DNA of 29,742 nt from an uncultured Bacilli bacterium (GCA_910576985.1 CAJTLA010000014.1:1-29742), one strand, 5' to 3'. Numbered from the stretch's first letter, positions 6,919 through 15,737 are shown. Notes: generated from the sequence alone by a model not told the origin. A program made the numbers and translations.

Positions 6919-8082
6919 ATGTTAGATATTAAATTTGAAGATTTTAAAGAATCAAAATATAGAGGAACGGGAGAATTTCATGAAGGCTTGGCCAGGATAG
7001 TAAACCATGACAATAAATATGGTTTTATGAATCGTTCAGGAAAAGAAGTGATTGCTTGTCAATTTGCACTTGCCCTAGACTTTAGCGAAAGTCTAGCAGC
7101 AGTTCAAAATGAATCTGGATTGTGGGGTTATATTGATTATGATGGGAATCTAGTAATACCATATCAATATGAGCACGCTTATAATTTTAAAAATGGCCTC
7201 GCAGTAGTTGTAAATGATCATGACGAATGGGGATATATCAATAGAGAAGGAAAAGAAGTAATCCCATGCCAATTCAAACAAGCTCGCGCGTTTGAAGAAG
7301 GGTATGGAATTGTTCAAGATAACAATTTTATGTATCGCTATATTGATGAAGCAAGCAAGTTAAGTGCTCCATATGAAGAATGTTTGAACTTTGAAAATGG
7401 AACTGCTGTTGTGAAATTAAATGGGATCTGGCAAATCATTGGAAACGATTTTGAAGTCAAACGGAATTTGCCAAAATCGATAAGCAAATTTTATCATTCA
7501 TCATGTGGAATCAGAAGATTTCAAGATAATGATGGAAACTACGGATACATTGATGCTAAAGGAAGTTTTAGAGCTCCACTTTATGAATCAATGAGACAAT
7601 TTTCTAATGATGTAGCCATTACGACCCTATTAGAAGAAAGAGGAATCTTAACCAAAAAGGGAAGCTTTGTACCATTTGATAAAGAACAATATGATGAAAT
7701 AGGAGACTTTTATGAAGAATTTGCTCGTACAACAAAAGGAAGGCAATATGGTTATATTGATAAAAATGGAAAAGAACTAAAGCCATGTCAATATAAAGAA
7801 GCAGATCGTTTTAGTGAAGGACTTGCAGGGGTCATGACAGAAGAGGGAAGTATTTCTTATATTAACAAAAAGGGAAATACAAAATTTATCATTCCTGATT
7901 TATACTGTAGTCGATTCACGTATGGAGAGCAAACAGTTATTTTAACTGCTACTACAGCTAAAAAACTGAGAAAATTAAAAATTCAGAAATTAGATGAAAT
8001 CAAAAAAGCTTATGTAGGAGAAATAGATGCAGTAAAACAAGAACTAAAAGGGCCACAATATGTATTAAAAGACAACCAGTAA
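6919..8082 (+). CDS. WG-repeat protein
   Basis: The protein is almost entirely tandem WG (KWG) repeats of about 35-50 residues. At least eight can be seen, each with the pattern 'W/Y-G-(Y/F)-(I/M)-(D/N)-x-x-G-K-x-(V/L)-x-P/A-C-Q-(F/Y)', for example 'LWGYIDYDGNLVIPYQYE' and 'EWGYINREGKEVIPCQFK'. Such repeats form beta-propeller-like surfaces thought to bind other molecules; no specific function is known. There is no signal peptide, so it is probably cytosolic. I start it at the ATG at 6919, which has AGGAGG 6 bases upstream. An in-frame upstream codon at 6871 overlaps uvrC and lacks a ribosome site. The last ~45 residues are a Lys-rich helix outside the repeats. Confidence 0.85.
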   Translation: MLDIKFEDFKESKYRGTGEFHEGLARIVNHDNKYGFMNRSGKEVIACQFALALDFSESLAAVQNESGLWGYIDYDGNLVIPYQYEHAYNFKNGLAVVVNDHDEWGYINREGKEVIPCQFKQARAFEEGYGIVQDNNFMYRYIDEASKLSAPYEECLNFENGTAVVKLNGIWQIIGNDFEVKRNLPKSISKFYHSSCGIRRFQDNDGNYGYIDAKGSFRAPLYESMRQFSNDVAITTLLEERGILTKKGSFVPFDKEQYDEIGDFYEEFARTTKGRQYGYIDKNGKELKPCQYKEADRFSEGLAGVMTEEGSISYINKKGNTKFIIPDLYCSRFTYGEQTVILTATTAKKLRKLKIQKLDEIKKAYVGEIDAVKQELKGPQYVLKDNQ

Positions 8083-8096
8083 ATTCTGGTTTTTTC
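8074..8096 (+). terminator. Terminator after the WG-repeat gene
   Basis: AACCAG (8074-8079) pairs with CTGGTT (8086-8091) across the stop codon, followed by a T-rich tract. It separates the WG gene from mutL. Confidence 0.75.
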
Positions 8097-8141
8097 TTTC
8101 TTTTTTTGTTATAATGAATTTAGTAGACAGAAGGTGTAAAA

Positions 8142-9920
8142 ATGCCAATTATTAAAGTAATGGATGAAATACTAGCAAACAAAATTGCAGCAGGAGAAGT
8201 AGTAGAACGCTGTGCCTCCGTAGTAAAAGAATTAGTTGAAAATAGTATTGATGCAGAAAGTACAGAAATCAAAGTAGAACTATTAGAATCAGGTACCAAA
8301 GAAATCAAAGTAACAGATAATGGAAAAGGAATGGAAAAAGAAGATGCTGTACTTGCATTTTCCCGTCATGCTACCAGTAAAATCATAGATGAAGATGATC
8401 TATTTCATATTGAAACCTTAGGATTTCGTGGAGAAGCACTTGCGTCCATTGCGAGTGTGAGCGATGTCACTTTAAAAACATCGACAGGAGAAGTTGGAAC
8501 GACTGTTCATATCAAAGGTGGAAAAGTAATGGAAGTAGTCCCTAGCGATGCTAGAATTGGAACCATTATGTCTGTAAGAGACTTGTTTTATAATACACCA
8601 GCACGGTTAAAACACATGAAAAGCCTTTATACAGAACTCGCAAGCATTACAGAGTATATTAATAAATTAGCTTTGTCACATCCAAATATCAAATTCATAT
8701 TAACCAATAATGGAAGTACTTTATTAAACACTGATGGAAATGGAGATTTATTAAAAGCAATCAAAAGTATATATGGAATTACAGTTGCCAGAAAAATGAT
8801 TGCCATCAAAGGAGAAAATGAAGACTATATGATAGAAGGATTTATTTCTTTACCAGAGGTTCATAGAGCCAACAGAAATCATATGGTAACATTAGTAAAT
8901 GGAAGAGTTGTAAGAAACATAGAATTAAATCGAATGATCAATGACTCTTATCATTCTTTTAAACCAGACAATCGCTATCCAATTACAGTTTTAAATATTA
9001 TAGTAGATCCAAGTTTAATCGATGTAAACATTCATCCAACTAAAATGGATATCAAATTTAGTAAACTAGATGACTTGTTAACATTAATTGAAGAATTAAT
9101 TCAAAATGCATTACATAAAAAAACACTGATTCCAGAAGCGATACCAGAAGAACCAGCTCCAAAACCAAACACTTTTGTAGAATCAATCAGAAAACCAGTT
9201 TATCAAGAACAAAAATTAGAATTTGATGTGGTAAGTGAACCAGACGTTTTAGAACCTAACCCAGATCTAGTAGAAGAAATCATACTAGAGCATCCTGAAG
9301 AAATAGAAGAAAAAAAAGAACGACTTCCTGATTTATACCCAGTAGGACTAGTACATGGAACTTACATTATTTGCCAAAATGATTTAGGAATGTATTTAAT
9401 TGATCAACATGCAGCCAAAGAAAGAGTCAATTATGAAATGTATAAAAAAAAGTTAGGAAATCCAAAAGAGGGAAGCACTTCGCTTTTATTTCCGTTTACA
9501 ATGGAATTATCCAATAATGAATATATCATTTTAAAAGAAAACTTTGAAATCATGACCAATATGGGTTTTGTTATAGAAGAATTTGGAATCAACTCGATCA
9601 TTATTAAATCCCATCCAACCTGGTTACCAAAAGGATATGAAGAACAAGCAACAAGAAAAATCATTGATGTAATTTTAGAAAGAGAAAAAGATTTTACGAT
9701 TGAAAAATTTAATGAAAAAATAGCAACTATGTTAAGCTGTAAAATGGCAATCAAAGCCAATATGAATATTAGTACTGAAGAAATGGAAGCATTAATCAAA
9801 GATTTAAGACTTTGTGACAATCCATTTAACTGTCCACATGGAAGACCAACTATTATTTTTTATTCCAATTATGATTTAGAAAAACTATTTAAGAGAAGTG
9901 GATTCGAACAAAAACAATAA
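8142..9920 (+). CDS. mutL: DNA mismatch repair protein MutL (endonuclease type)
   Basis: MutL couples mismatch recognition by MutS to strand incision. The N-terminal GHKL ATPase has all motifs: 'IAAGEVVE' and 'ELVENSIDA', 'DNGKGM', 'GFRGEALASI'. A variable linker rich in Glu and Pro (about 335-395) leads to the C-terminal dimerisation domain. That domain contains the metal-binding endonuclease motif D421-Q-H-A-x2-E427-x4-E432 (DQHAAKERVNYE) and the supporting 'SCKMAIKA' and 'CPHGRPT' motifs. It should therefore nick DNA itself, as expected for a Bacillota lacking MutH. The length of 592 aa is normal. ATG at 8142 has GAAGGTG upstream. mutS, often adjacent, is not in the window. A TATAAT at 8110-8115 with a poor -35 is the likely promoter. 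Confidence 0.97.
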   Translation: MPIIKVMDEILANKIAAGEVVERCASVVKELVENSIDAESTEIKVELLESGTKEIKVTDNGKGMEKEDAVLAFSRHATSKIIDEDDLFHIETLGFRGEALASIASVSDVTLKTSTGEVGTTVHIKGGKVMEVVPSDARIGTIMSVRDLFYNTPARLKHMKSLYTELASITEYINKLALSHPNIKFILTNNGSTLLNTDGNGDLLKAIKSIYGITVARKMIAIKGENEDYMIEGFISLPEVHRANRNHMVTLVNGRVVRNIELNRMINDSYHSFKPDNRYPITVLNIIVDPSLIDVNIHPTKMDIKFSKLDDLLTLIEELIQNALHKKTLIPEAIPEEPAPKPNTFVESIRKPVYQEQKLEFDVVSEPDVLEPNPDLVEEIILEHPEEIEEKKERLPDLYPVGLVHGTYIICQNDLGMYLIDQHAAKERVNYEMYKKKLGNPKEGSTSLLFPFTMELSNNEYIILKENFEIMTNMGFVIEEFGINSIIIKSHPTWLPKGYEEQATRKIIDVILEREKDFTIEKFNEKIATMLSCKMAIKANMNISTEEMEALIKDLRLCDNPFNCPHGRPTIIFYSNYDLEKLFKRSGFEQKQ

Positions 9921-9925
9921 ATGTT

Positions 9926-9954
9926 TTGACAAAAAATATACAATGTGCTAATAT
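9926..9954 (+). promoter_or_regulatory. Promoter of the first ANL gene, extended -10
   Basis: Perfect TTGACA (9926-9931), 17 bp, TAATAT (9949-9954) with an upstream TGC extension. The same design (TTGACAAAAAA ... GTGCTAATAT) precedes the second ANL gene at 15885. Its position shows that the long upstream extension of the reading frame beginning at the TTG at 9926 is not coding. Confidence 0.8.
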
Positions 9955-10015
9955 AAAAAAAGTAATAAAAAGGGAAAGAAGAGTTAAGCTAATTAGAATT
10001 ATAGAGAGGGTTTAT

Positions 10016-11908
10016 ATGAAAGATATTATTAAAAATGAAAAAAGAAATAAATTGGATAGACCAATTACTGGAATCATTCAAGAAGATAGAATTTGGGAAC
10101 AGTGGTATTCACAATCCATATTTGATATGGAATTACCAAAGATGAATCAAAGAGACTATTTGTTTAAATGCAATGAAAACTATAGGAACCAAGTAATTTT
10201 AAATAATCGAAATTTAAAAAAATATAGTGTATCTAAATTTGAACAATTAGTAGATCAATTTGTGAAAGCTTTTATTGCTTTTGGAATTAGTAAAGGAAAC
10301 ATTATTTGCACAGTTGGATTATCGACACCTGAATTAGTAGCTATCAAATATGCTGCCTCTACATTAGGAATTATTACATCAAATCTTAATTTTATGGATG
10401 GGGAAACGATAGATGGAAATATAGATTTGAACCAATTATATATTCAAATAAAAACAATTAATCCAGCCTTAATATTTACTTTAGATATATTAGAAAATAA
10501 AGTATCAAATATTTTGAATTTACCAGAATTTAATGGAATTATGAAAGTAGGAATGCCACTTACTAGATCGACTCCATTATGGAATATTGAGCGAGGTAAA
10601 ATACAATTATTGAAACTAAGAAATCGATTAGTAAAAGAAAATGTTCTTAATTCATATTCTTTGGAAGAATTTTTATTAGCAGGACAAGCAATTGCAACGC
10701 CTGAAGAGAGTGTTTACACACCAGGCCTACCCAGTAATATCTCTTTTACAAGTGGAACAACAAATCAAAATAAAGCTGTTTTGTTATCACATGATGCCAA
10801 TAATGCTTTAGCTTTTCAACATCAAGTTGCGGATTTAGAACTGAGACGTGGCGCGAAACATTTGGCACTTGTCCCACCATTTTTAGCGTTCTGGGATGCT
10901 GACATTATTCATATGGCAATGTGTATGGGGGTAGAAAATATATTGGAGCTCAGTTTAACATATGAAAATATTCCTTTGTATTTAAAAAAATATTTGCCAC
11001 AATATGGAATTTGGTCTCAATATTTATGGGATTCATTACTTCATGTACCAAAAAAAGATAGAGAAGAAATCGCCAGACATTTGGAAAAAGTGGTTGTTGG
11101 AGGAGAACGAAACGAAAGAAATCAAGCAGAAACATTTTATGATATGACAGGAATTGTCCAAGAAACAGGATTTGGTGCAACAGAAATTAATACATGCTTT
11201 ACCTTTACACATCCAAGTTGCAACAAAATAGGAAGCGCAGGAATACCATTACCTTATAATAATGTTAAAATTGTTGATGAAAACTTCCAAGATGTCACTT
11301 ATGGAGTACCTGGAAGACTATTAGTAAGTGGCCCAGGATTAATGAATGGCTATTATGGAAGAGATGACTTAACAAAAAAAGTATTGGGAAGTGACAGTAA
11401 AGGGAGAATTTGGTATGATACAGCAGACTATGCTGTAATGGATGAAGATGGCTGCTTACTTGTTTTAGATAGATACAAAAAGCCAATGGTGATTCATGAT
11501 CGCCAAGGAGTAGCAGAAAGAGTCAATCCACTAGACATTGTAGAAAAAATCAAAACAAATAGAAACATAAAAATTTGCAAATTAGAAAATCATGGAGAGT
11601 ATATGGTTCTTTATGTAGTTATTAATGAATTTTGTGAATTATCCAAAGAAGAGGCAATTTCTAGTGTAAAACAAACCATTGAAGAAAACCTTCCTGAAAA
11701 ATATTGGCCTAATGTTATTAATGTACTAGATTCTCTTCCAAGAACAGCTGTTGGAAAAGTCGATTACAAAAAATTGAAAGAAAAGACTACAAAATTTTAT
11801 GAAGGCGTGACTGAACTAACAGAACTAAAAGAAAAATTACAAATTGTTGATCAAACAACAAAAGGAAAGGTCAAAACTTATCAAAAAATTGCCGATACAA
11901 ATCGTTGA
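10016..11908 (+). CDS. AMP-dependent (ANL superfamily) acyl-CoA synthetase/ligase-like protein
   Basis: ANL enzymes activate carboxylates with ATP as acyl-adenylates and pass them to CoA or a carrier. The core motifs are present. The A3 P-loop 'SFTSGTTNQNKAVLLSH' (S243-K253) retains SGTT and the Lys but lacks the usual TGxPKG. A5 is 'ETGFGATEINT', A7 is 'WYDTADYAVMDEDGCL', and A10 'LPRTAVGKVDYKKL' keeps the catalytic Lys (K581). Length 630 aa. The substrate cannot be read from the sequence. I start at ATG 10016 with GAGAGGG upstream; the frame stays open further upstream, but that part is the promoter. No carrier protein or thioesterase gene is adjacent. A paralogue with eroded motifs lies at 15953 under a look-alike promoter. 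Confidence 0.85.
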   Translation: MKDIIKNEKRNKLDRPITGIIQEDRIWEQWYSQSIFDMELPKMNQRDYLFKCNENYRNQVILNNRNLKKYSVSKFEQLVDQFVKAFIAFGISKGNIICTVGLSTPELVAIKYAASTLGIITSNLNFMDGETIDGNIDLNQLYIQIKTINPALIFTLDILENKVSNILNLPEFNGIMKVGMPLTRSTPLWNIERGKIQLLKLRNRLVKENVLNSYSLEEFLLAGQAIATPEESVYTPGLPSNISFTSGTTNQNKAVLLSHDANNALAFQHQVADLELRRGAKHLALVPPFLAFWDADIIHMAMCMGVENILELSLTYENIPLYLKKYLPQYGIWSQYLWDSLLHVPKKDREEIARHLEKVVVGGERNERNQAETFYDMTGIVQETGFGATEINTCFTFTHPSCNKIGSAGIPLPYNNVKIVDENFQDVTYGVPGRLLVSGPGLMNGYYGRDDLTKKVLGSDSKGRIWYDTADYAVMDEDGCLLVLDRYKKPMVIHDRQGVAERVNPLDIVEKIKTNRNIKICKLENHGEYMVLYVVINEFCELSKEEAISSVKQTIEENLPEKYWPNVINVLDSLPRTAVGKVDYKKLKEKTTKFYEGVTELTELKEKLQIVDQTTKGKVKTYQKIADTNR

Positions 11909-11933
11909 GAATGAAGAGGTTCATTCTCTTTTT
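11907..11933 (+). terminator. Terminator of the first ANL gene
   Basis: GAGAATGAA (11907-11915) pairs perfectly with TTCATTCTC (11920-11928) around a GAGG loop, then five Ts. It overlaps the TGA stop. Confidence 0.88.
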
Positions 11934-11998
11934 GTTCCTTATAGAAATAAAATTTAAATATAATGATAACATTGTAATGTGGCGAGCAATATACACAA

Positions 11999-12027
11999 TT
12001 TACATCTGAAACAATATATGATACAAT
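11999..12027 (+). promoter_or_regulatory. Promoter of the hybrid kinase-like gene
   Basis: TTTACA (11999-12004), 17 bp, TACAAT (12022-12027). A short palindrome ACATT-GT-AATGT (11969-11980) sits about 20 bp upstream of the -35 and could be a regulator site; that last point is speculative. Confidence 0.6.
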
Positions 12028-12055
12028 AATAGCAGAATGAGAGGAGAGGCTAAAT

Positions 12056-13882
12056 ATGCAGAACGGAATTTTCTTTTCCATTATCAGTTTATGTTATTGT
12101 ATTTTAATAATATTGATATACTTTTTTAAGAAAAGAATAGAAAGTGAAGAAAATAAAGTTTACGGAGTTCTACTAATTACAACCCTAATAGGCCTACTAA
12201 TTGAAGTGTTCCCATCTACATATGCCATAAGAGTTTTATTAACAGATCACTATTCTTTATCTATATTAATTTTAAAATCTATTTTAGTATATTTTATTAT
12301 ATGGATTTCAATTTTTACCTATTATATTGGTTTAATTTCTTCGAGAAAAGAAGGAAAAAAATATAAACAGTTTTTACAAAAAGAAAAAAATATTTTAATG
12401 ATATCATCAATGATAAGTATTATATTAATTTATATATTACCATTAGATGCAACAAACAATCATGGAGCAGCCTGTACTTTTGGAATGGCTGCAAACTATG
12501 TTTATTTATATAGTACTGTTTTAATTATTTACTGGATTATATTATTGGTCAAAAATATAAAAAATATTTTAAATAAAAAATATTATCCCATTTTTACGTT
12601 TATCATATTGGGCGTTATAGCAATGGCTATTCAATATCAATATCCAGAATTAACCCTTATGATTTCTATGCAAGCATTGGTAGTATGCTTAATGTATTTC
12701 ACAATTGAAAATCCAGATATTCAGCTCCTTAGAGAATTATATAAGGCAAAAGAACATGCAGAAAACTTAAACAACGAAAAATCAATGTTCTTATTTAAAG
12801 TCACAGGAAGACTAAAAGACCCACTAAAAGAAATGAACCGATTGAGTAAAGAAGCATTAATGGAAAGTGATATTGAAAATATCAAAACAAACTTACAAGA
12901 AATCAAATACACTTCAAATGATACGTTAGCTTTAGTCAATGATGTACTAGATATATCAGAATTGGAAAATCGAAAAATTTCAATATCAAACCATAAATAT
13001 CAGCCAATAAACTTATTCAAAGGACTTGCTAACATTACCAAAGGACAATTAAAAGAAAAACCAATCGAACTTCGTTTTAATTATGATCAAAGTATTCCAG
13101 AATATTTAGTAGGAGACTCTCTTAGAATCAAACAAATTTTAATGACACTACTTGAAAATGCAGTCCAACATACCAAAGAAGGATTTATCGAATTTAACGT
13201 GAACCCAATCATTAAACATGACGTATGTAGACTAGTAATTGTAATAGAAGATTCAGGAAAAGGAATCGGAGTAGACCAATTAAACCATTTGTTTGACAAA
13301 CAAAAAATAGACAATTTAGAAAATAGAGATATTGATGATAGTCAAAAAAACTTAATATTTATAAAAACACTCATTGACTTAATTGGCGGAACCATTACAG
13401 TCAATAGTGAACTTGAAAAAGGAACGAAGTTTGTAGTAGTTGTAGATCAAAAAATTCCATTAGAAAAAGAAAACAAAGTAACAAAAGCAATGAAGCAATA
13501 CGAAAACTTATATGTAAATCAAAATCGTATTTTAATTGTAACGCCAGAGGAAACAATTCAAAAAAAATTATCATCAACATTAAAAAAACAACACTTAGAA
13601 TATGACATTGTATCAACAGGACAAGAATGTTTACAAAAAATCAGAAATAAAGAAAAGTATAATGTAATTCTAATGGATGAAAATTTGCCAAAACTCAGTA
13701 GTGTTCATACCTTTGAAAAACTAAAAACCATTTCAAACTATAAAACGCCTGTAGTTTTAATGATTCAAAATAAATATATCGAAACAAAAGATACATACAT
13801 CAACATTGGATTTAGTGATACAATCAATAAAATAATCAATAAAGAAGAAATAAAACAGATCTTAAAAAAATATATGGAATAA
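12056..13882 (+). CDS. Membrane hybrid histidine-kinase homologue with a missing phospho-histidine (degenerate)
   Basis: About seven hydrophobic segments occupy residues 5-215. They are followed by a short coiled coil, a DHp-like helical hairpin, a GHKL ATPase-like domain and a C-terminal receiver domain. In the DHp helix the usual S-H-E-(L/I)-R-T-P-L box reads T-G-R-L-K-D-P-L, so Gly251 stands where the phospho-accepting His should be. The ATPase domain keeps an N-box ('LLENAVQHTKEG') and G1 ('EDSGKGIG'), but the GxGLGL lid box is replaced by 'SQKNLIFIK'. The receiver keeps the phospho-Asp (D541 in 'VILMDENLP'), while the N-terminal acidic pair is altered ('VTPEE'). No partner response regulator is adjacent. 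It may be a signalling scaffold or pseudokinase. ATG at 12056 has GAGAGGAGAGG upstream. Confidence 0.82.
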   Translation: MQNGIFFSIISLCYCILIILIYFFKKRIESEENKVYGVLLITTLIGLLIEVFPSTYAIRVLLTDHYSLSILILKSILVYFIIWISIFTYYIGLISSRKEGKKYKQFLQKEKNILMISSMISIILIYILPLDATNNHGAACTFGMAANYVYLYSTVLIIYWIILLVKNIKNILNKKYYPIFTFIILGVIAMAIQYQYPELTLMISMQALVVCLMYFTIENPDIQLLRELYKAKEHAENLNNEKSMFLFKVTGRLKDPLKEMNRLSKEALMESDIENIKTNLQEIKYTSNDTLALVNDVLDISELENRKISISNHKYQPINLFKGLANITKGQLKEKPIELRFNYDQSIPEYLVGDSLRIKQILMTLLENAVQHTKEGFIEFNVNPIIKHDVCRLVIVIEDSGKGIGVDQLNHLFDKQKIDNLENRDIDDSQKNLIFIKTLIDLIGGTITVNSELEKGTKFVVVVDQKIPLEKENKVTKAMKQYENLYVNQNRILIVTPEETIQKKLSSTLKKQHLEYDIVSTGQECLQKIRNKEKYNVILMDENLPKLSSVHTFEKLKTISNYKTPVVLMIQNKYIETKDTYINIGFSDTINKIINKEEIKQILKKYME

Positions 13883-13930
13883 AACAGAGTGTAGGATATA
13901 GAATTTGTGTAAGTGAAAACCTTCCACGAT

Positions 13931-13959
13931 AGAAGCAAGATAATATTTTGCTTCTTTTT
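13931..13959 (+). terminator. Terminator of the kinase-like gene
   Basis: AGAAGCAA (13931-13938) pairs with TTGCTTCT (13948-13955) around a 9-base loop, followed by Ts. Confidence 0.8.
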
Positions 13960-14226
13960 GTTATCTAAATAAAACATATAATTTTAAATTATAAAAGAAC
14001 TAAATTGTACCATTTTTAACAACACTTGATTCACCACTCACCCTAAAATGGACAACCGTTTTAAAGCCTCTTCATTTTTATCATAAAAAGACCGCCTTTT
14101 TACTAAGCATAATAAAAAGGCAACAATATTACTTACATTAGTTTGTAATATGTTGCTGATAAGAGGGCAAAAGGAGCTACATTTCCTTGACTATCTAAGT
14201 TAGCTCTGCTGACTGAGTAGTGGGTT
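13960..14226. other. Non-coding stretch with several adjacent hairpins
   Basis: No convincing gene is present. Three inverted repeats are packed together: GCCTTTTT/AAAAAGGC (14094-14101 with 14114-14121), CAACAATATTAC/GTAATATGTTG (14121-14132 with 14145-14155, one bulge), and GAGCTA/TAGCTC (14174-14179 with 14201-14206). The third contains one copy of a 16-bp repeat that recurs inverted at 15595. A perfect plus-strand terminator follows at 14227, so this could be a short structured RNA or the end of a degraded mobile element. I found no known RNA family. Confidence 0.4.
14188..14203 (+). repeat. 16-bp inverted repeat, left copy
   Basis: TGACTATCTAAGTTAG is found exactly inverted at 15595-15610. 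The two copies bracket the DUF2207-like gene. No matching target-site duplication is visible outside them. Confidence 0.7.
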
Positions 14227-14250
14227 ACTATAATGAAATTATAGTTTTTT
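14227..14250 (+). terminator. Strong plus-strand terminator
   Basis: ACTATAAT (14227-14234) pairs perfectly with ATTATAGT (14238-14245) with a 3-base loop, followed by six Ts. No plus-strand gene lies directly in front of it, suggesting an unannotated transcript or a leftover of a lost gene. Confidence 0.75.
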
Positions 14251-14293
14251 AAAACCGAACCATTAGTTTCAATGTTACTTTTGGTTCGGTTTT
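14251..14293. terminator. Possible bidirectional terminator at the 3' end of the DUF2207-like gene
   Basis: AAAACCGAACC (14251-14261) and GGTTCGGTTTT (14283-14293) form an 11-bp perfect stem with A/T ends on both sides. It can serve the minus-strand gene that ends at 14329. Confidence 0.6.
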
Positions 14294-14328
14294 CGCATTT
14301 AATCTTTTGAAACAATTGTAATTTTCTG

Positions 14329-15531
14329 TTACATATTAACTTTTATATTTTGTAAACCAATATTATTGATATTATCTATTTTAAAAGAAGAATTTTCTAT
14401 GAGTTGTTTATAACCAGTCTTAAGAATTTCATCTGTCAAATGAAACATAATTGCAAAACTTAAATATTCATCCCAAAGAGTGATTTCTTCTGGATTTTTT
14501 TCTGCAAATGAACCAAAATCTCTTAAAAAAGATTTAAATGAAAGTAGTTTTTTTGTAGCATCTTGTCCCTTCGAAGTATGAATAATTCTGGTTGATAAAG
14601 TATTTTGATAAATCACATCTCTATTTTGATAAACTGTTTTTCCTACCATAGATACTACACGAATAATTCCATAAATACTTATCAATAATATAAAAGTAAT
14701 AAACATTATGCCTATAAAAGAAATTATTTTCAGTTGCATATCATTATTCATATTTAAAAAATGAGCAAATGTATCAGTAATATTTGGAAATATAAAGACA
14801 GTACTTCCTAAAATAACTCCTATTAATAAGACAATGGGAATTATGATTTTTAGCTGGTATCCATTTGTTTTATAGTATTCTTCAACGATTTCTTTTTGTT
14901 TACTTTCACTGAGATTAACTTCCTTATTATCTTCAAATAGTTCTAATTGTTTTCCATTTTCAACACATAATTGATGCCACTCCTGATAATCAATTTGCTG
15001 AACTGTATTATTCATTAAATGTTGTAAAATATAGGCTTCATTACTGAATAGATCAGCTGTTGAATTTTTTAATATGGTTATCATATATCCATCATCAACT
15101 TTCTCTAACTTTAAATATTTTCTAGCACATAAATCAAGAATACAAGCAATAATGTCTTTTTCATTTTCAATAGTTTTATTTATAAGTATAGAAGAAATAC
15201 CTATTCCAAAATTGTTTGGGAGTTCTCTATAGTAAATATAGGGATTATCTAACTTTATCTCCTTTTCTATGGAAAGCTCTTTTTTCTTAACCCGTATTTT
15301 CCCATATAATATACCGATAAGTAGACCTACAAAGATGACTATTGGAATAAAGGCACAAACAATAAAAAAAGCAAAATTAGAATCATTAAAAAAGCCAAAA
15401 TTAAAATCATCAAATAATTTTTTAAATCTAATGAATACTATAATTGGAAGTGAAAATATGATAGCCATTAAGATTATTATAATTTCACTCATTTTATATT
15501 TATTTCTATCTTTGAATTTCGTTTTTTTCAT
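14329..15531 (-). CDS. DUF2207-like membrane protein
   Basis: This is an integral membrane protein of 400 aa. It has hydrophobic helices near residues 14-35 and 52-75, a soluble central domain, two more hydrophobic helices (about 230-255 and 270-300) and a C-terminal soluble tail. The tail contains 'LLSFKSFLRDFGSFAEKNPE' followed by 'ITLWDEYLSFAIMF', the pattern that closes DUF2207 proteins. The N-terminal beta-sandwich of full-length DUF2207 proteins is missing, so this is a shortened form. Function unknown. I start at ATG 15531 with AAAGGAG about 11 bases upstream. An in-frame TTG at 15570 precedes the ribosome site and is unlikely. Inverted 16-bp repeats lie on both sides. Confidence 0.75.
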   Translation of the reverse strand: MKKTKFKDRNKYKMSEIIIILMAIIFSLPIIVFIRFKKLFDDFNFGFFNDSNFAFFIVCAFIPIVIFVGLLIGILYGKIRVKKKELSIEKEIKLDNPYIYYRELPNNFGIGISSILINKTIENEKDIIACILDLCARKYLKLEKVDDGYMITILKNSTADLFSNEAYILQHLMNNTVQQIDYQEWHQLCVENGKQLELFEDNKEVNLSESKQKEIVEEYYKTNGYQLKIIIPIVLLIGVILGSTVFIFPNITDTFAHFLNMNNDMQLKIISFIGIMFITFILLISIYGIIRVVSMVGKTVYQNRDVIYQNTLSTRIIHTSKGQDATKKLLSFKSFLRDFGSFAEKNPEEITLWDEYLSFAIMFHLTDEILKTGYKQLIENSSFKIDNINNIGLQNIKVNM

Positions 15532-15594
15532 ACAATAATACACTCCTTTATATTTATATAATAGATTCAATACTATAATTATATCAAATTTTTA

Positions 15595-15610
15595 CTAACT
15601 TAGATAGTCA
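15595..15610 (-). repeat. 16-bp inverted repeat, right copy
   Basis: CTAACTTAGATAGTCA is the exact reverse complement of 14188-14203. It lies upstream of the DUF2207-like gene and overlaps the end of a minus-strand reading-frame fragment. Confidence 0.7.
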
Positions 15611-15737
15611 CTATATATAAACTAATTTCAAAATCATTTTTATCTTTTTCATTAGAATTTTTACTGCTTATTTTTAAATAACTAGGAATATTAACATAAT
15701 CGAATAATTCATCTTCCCTTGTAGATTCATTACCCAT
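15600..15737 (-). pseudogene. Short minus-strand coding remnant upstream of the DUF2207-like gene
   Basis: A minus-strand frame of 45 codons (from ATG 15737, open further upstream) reads like a protein C-terminus: 'STREDELFDYVNIPSYLKI', a Lys/Asn-rich stretch, then 'FEISLYIVTI' and TAA. There is no ribosome site at its ATG. Its stop codon lies inside the 16-bp repeat. It may be the remains of a gene formerly paired with the DUF2207 gene, or a chance frame. Family not recognised. Confidence 0.3.

Noticed and set aside
9926..10015. N-terminal extension of the first ANL protein starting at a TTG.
   Set aside because: The TTG is the -35 box of a perfect TTGACA-17-TAATAT promoter; the ATG at 10016 has a proper ribosome site.
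13765..14315. Minus-strand frames of 60-70 codons in and after the kinase-like gene.
   Set aside because: Low-complexity Ile/Leu/Ser/Phe-rich translations with no ribosome site that run across terminators and hairpins.
15532..15570. TTG start giving a 13-residue longer DUF2207-like protein.
   Set aside because: The ribosome site AAAGGAG lies inside this extension, in front of the ATG at 15531.
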